Origin: Nitrospirillum viridazoti
GTDB taxonomy: Bacteria > Pseudomonadota > Alphaproteobacteria > Azospirillales > Azospirillaceae
Length of the DNA: 64,000 nucleotides
Strand: one strand, 5' to 3'
Assembly (NCBI RefSeq): GCF_007827975.1
Contig: NZ_VITT01000014.1
In this document: positions 63,597-64,000 of the stretch, one piece after another
How the letters are laid out: each line of letters starts with the position of its first letter
Numbering within the stretch: the stretch's first letter is position 1
Position numbers and translations under genes: made by a program
The notes under the pieces: generated by a model
What the model saw: only the letters and a program-made list of their open reading frames with translations
Told to the model about the DNA's origin: nothing
The model's database searches: none

Positions 63597-64000
63597 ATGA
63601 CGACCCCAGGCGCCAAGAAGCTGTTGCTGGTTGAGGATGACGAAACCCTGCGCCACCTGTTGGCCGAGCAGCTGACGGCCTTGGAGGAATTCGACGTGCG
63701 GCAGGCCGCCCATGGCGCCACGGCCCTGGCCGCCGCTCAGGCGGTTTCGTTCGAGGCCATCCTGCTGGCCAGCCGCCTGCCCGACATGGACGGGGCCGCC
63801 GTCTGCGCCGCCTTGCGCCAGGCCGGCGTGGACTGCCCCATCCTGCTGATGGCGGCGGAGGGGGAACCCGATGTCGCGGGCTGCAGCGACCGGCTGGTGA
63901 AGCCGTTCCGCATCGGCACCCTGCTGACCAAACTGCGCCAGCATGCCCGGCCCACGGGCGACGACCCGGCCCTGCGCATCGGCCCCTATGAGTTCCGTGC
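63597..64000 (+). CDS. Atypical response regulator (C-terminus beyond window)
   Basis: The first ~134 residues of a receiver-domain protein: 'KKLLLVEDDETLRHLLAEQL' carries the acidic pocket (Glu13, Asp14, Asp15) and Lys102 is in 'LVKPFRIG'. The phospho-acceptor position reads 'ILLASRLPDMDG', with Ala58 instead of Asp, and the conserved Thr/Ser is Ala86 ('LLMAAEG'). It is probably not phosphorylated. After the receiver, 'RIGPYEFR' looks like the start of a C-terminal winged helix. The gene runs off the window. Confidence 0.85.
   Translation, partial: MTTPGAKKLLLVEDDETLRHLLAEQLTALEEFDVRQAAHGATALAAAQAVSFEAILLASRLPDMDGAAVCAALRQAGVDCPILLMAAEGEPDVAGCSDRLVKPFRIGTLLTKLRQHARPTGDDPALRIGPYEFR

Overview
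The window is a high-GC chromosomal segment from an alphaproteobacterium, most likely Rhodospirillales and close to Azospirillaceae (Azospirillum, Niveispirillum or Nitrospirillum; inferred from protein character, not searched). Lineage clues are a DivL-type kinase whose H-box histidine is a tyrosine, a ChvG/ChvI-type two-component pair, an Irr-type Fur protein, the HprK/RapZ/EIIA/HPr/EI regulatory PTS operon, and the TsaE-AmgK-MurU-AddB-AddA ... TrxA-FolC-AccD-TrpA-TrpB gene order. I see no rRNA, tRNA, CRISPR array, transposase, integrase or prophage gene. Most of the window is housekeeping DNA with two small toxin-antitoxin islands.

Layout. 1-5.2 kb: rph (cut by the window edge), hrcA and grpE, facing divL. 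5.3-7.7 kb: ahcY with an upstream palindromic operator, then a VapBC/FitAB-type pair. 7.8-11.8 kb: an incomplete regulatory PTS operon on the minus strand (hprK, rapZ, EIIA, HPr, EI). 12.2-17.3 kb: a patatin-like lipase, a small ORF, oxyR, and an exported KatG preceded by a near-consensus OxyR site. 17.3-21.3 kb: trpF, pyrF, thpR, an aldo-keto reductase and a TesA-type lipase. 21.3-24.6 kb: the YbbA/YbbP ABC pair, divergent from tesA as in E. coli. 24.6-25.9 kb: a four-gene toxin-antitoxin cluster, BrnT-BrnA followed by an MNT/HEPN pair whose catalytic motifs look degraded. 26-36.2 kb: a ferredoxin-NADP reductase, then tsaE-amgK-murU-addB-addA. 36.3-40.5 kb: a glutathione transferase, a conserved-looking two-gene operon of unknown function, and trxA. 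40.6-47.5 kb: a TonB receptor behind a Fur-like box, then trpB-trpA-accD-folC. 47.6-50.3 kb: chvG and chvI. 50.4-55.8 kb: a HugZ-like protein, a Rossmann-fold protein, a small membrane protein, and a rubrerythrin / Fe-S protein / DUF3501 cluster next to irr with an Irr-like box. 55.9-64 kb: a nitronate monooxygenase-like protein, GDPD, a YkuD transpeptidase, an Ala/Gln-rich orphan, ribA, a methyltransferase, and the start of an atypical response regulator lacking its phospho-acceptor Asp.

The most unusual feature is a family of about 100-bp intergenic repeats. Eight copies occur in 64 kb. Each is a chain of short hairpins whose stems change together (compensatory changes) while their tetraloops stay nearly fixed, and each lies within about 35 nt of a stop codon. 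This looks like a dispersed 3'-UTR element under structural selection and is the best candidate here for something undescribed. Other points worth a second look are the degraded MNT/HEPN pair, two competing RNA folds between trpA and accD, and several regulatory proteins that have lost catalytic residues (DivL, RapZ, VapC, terminal response regulator).
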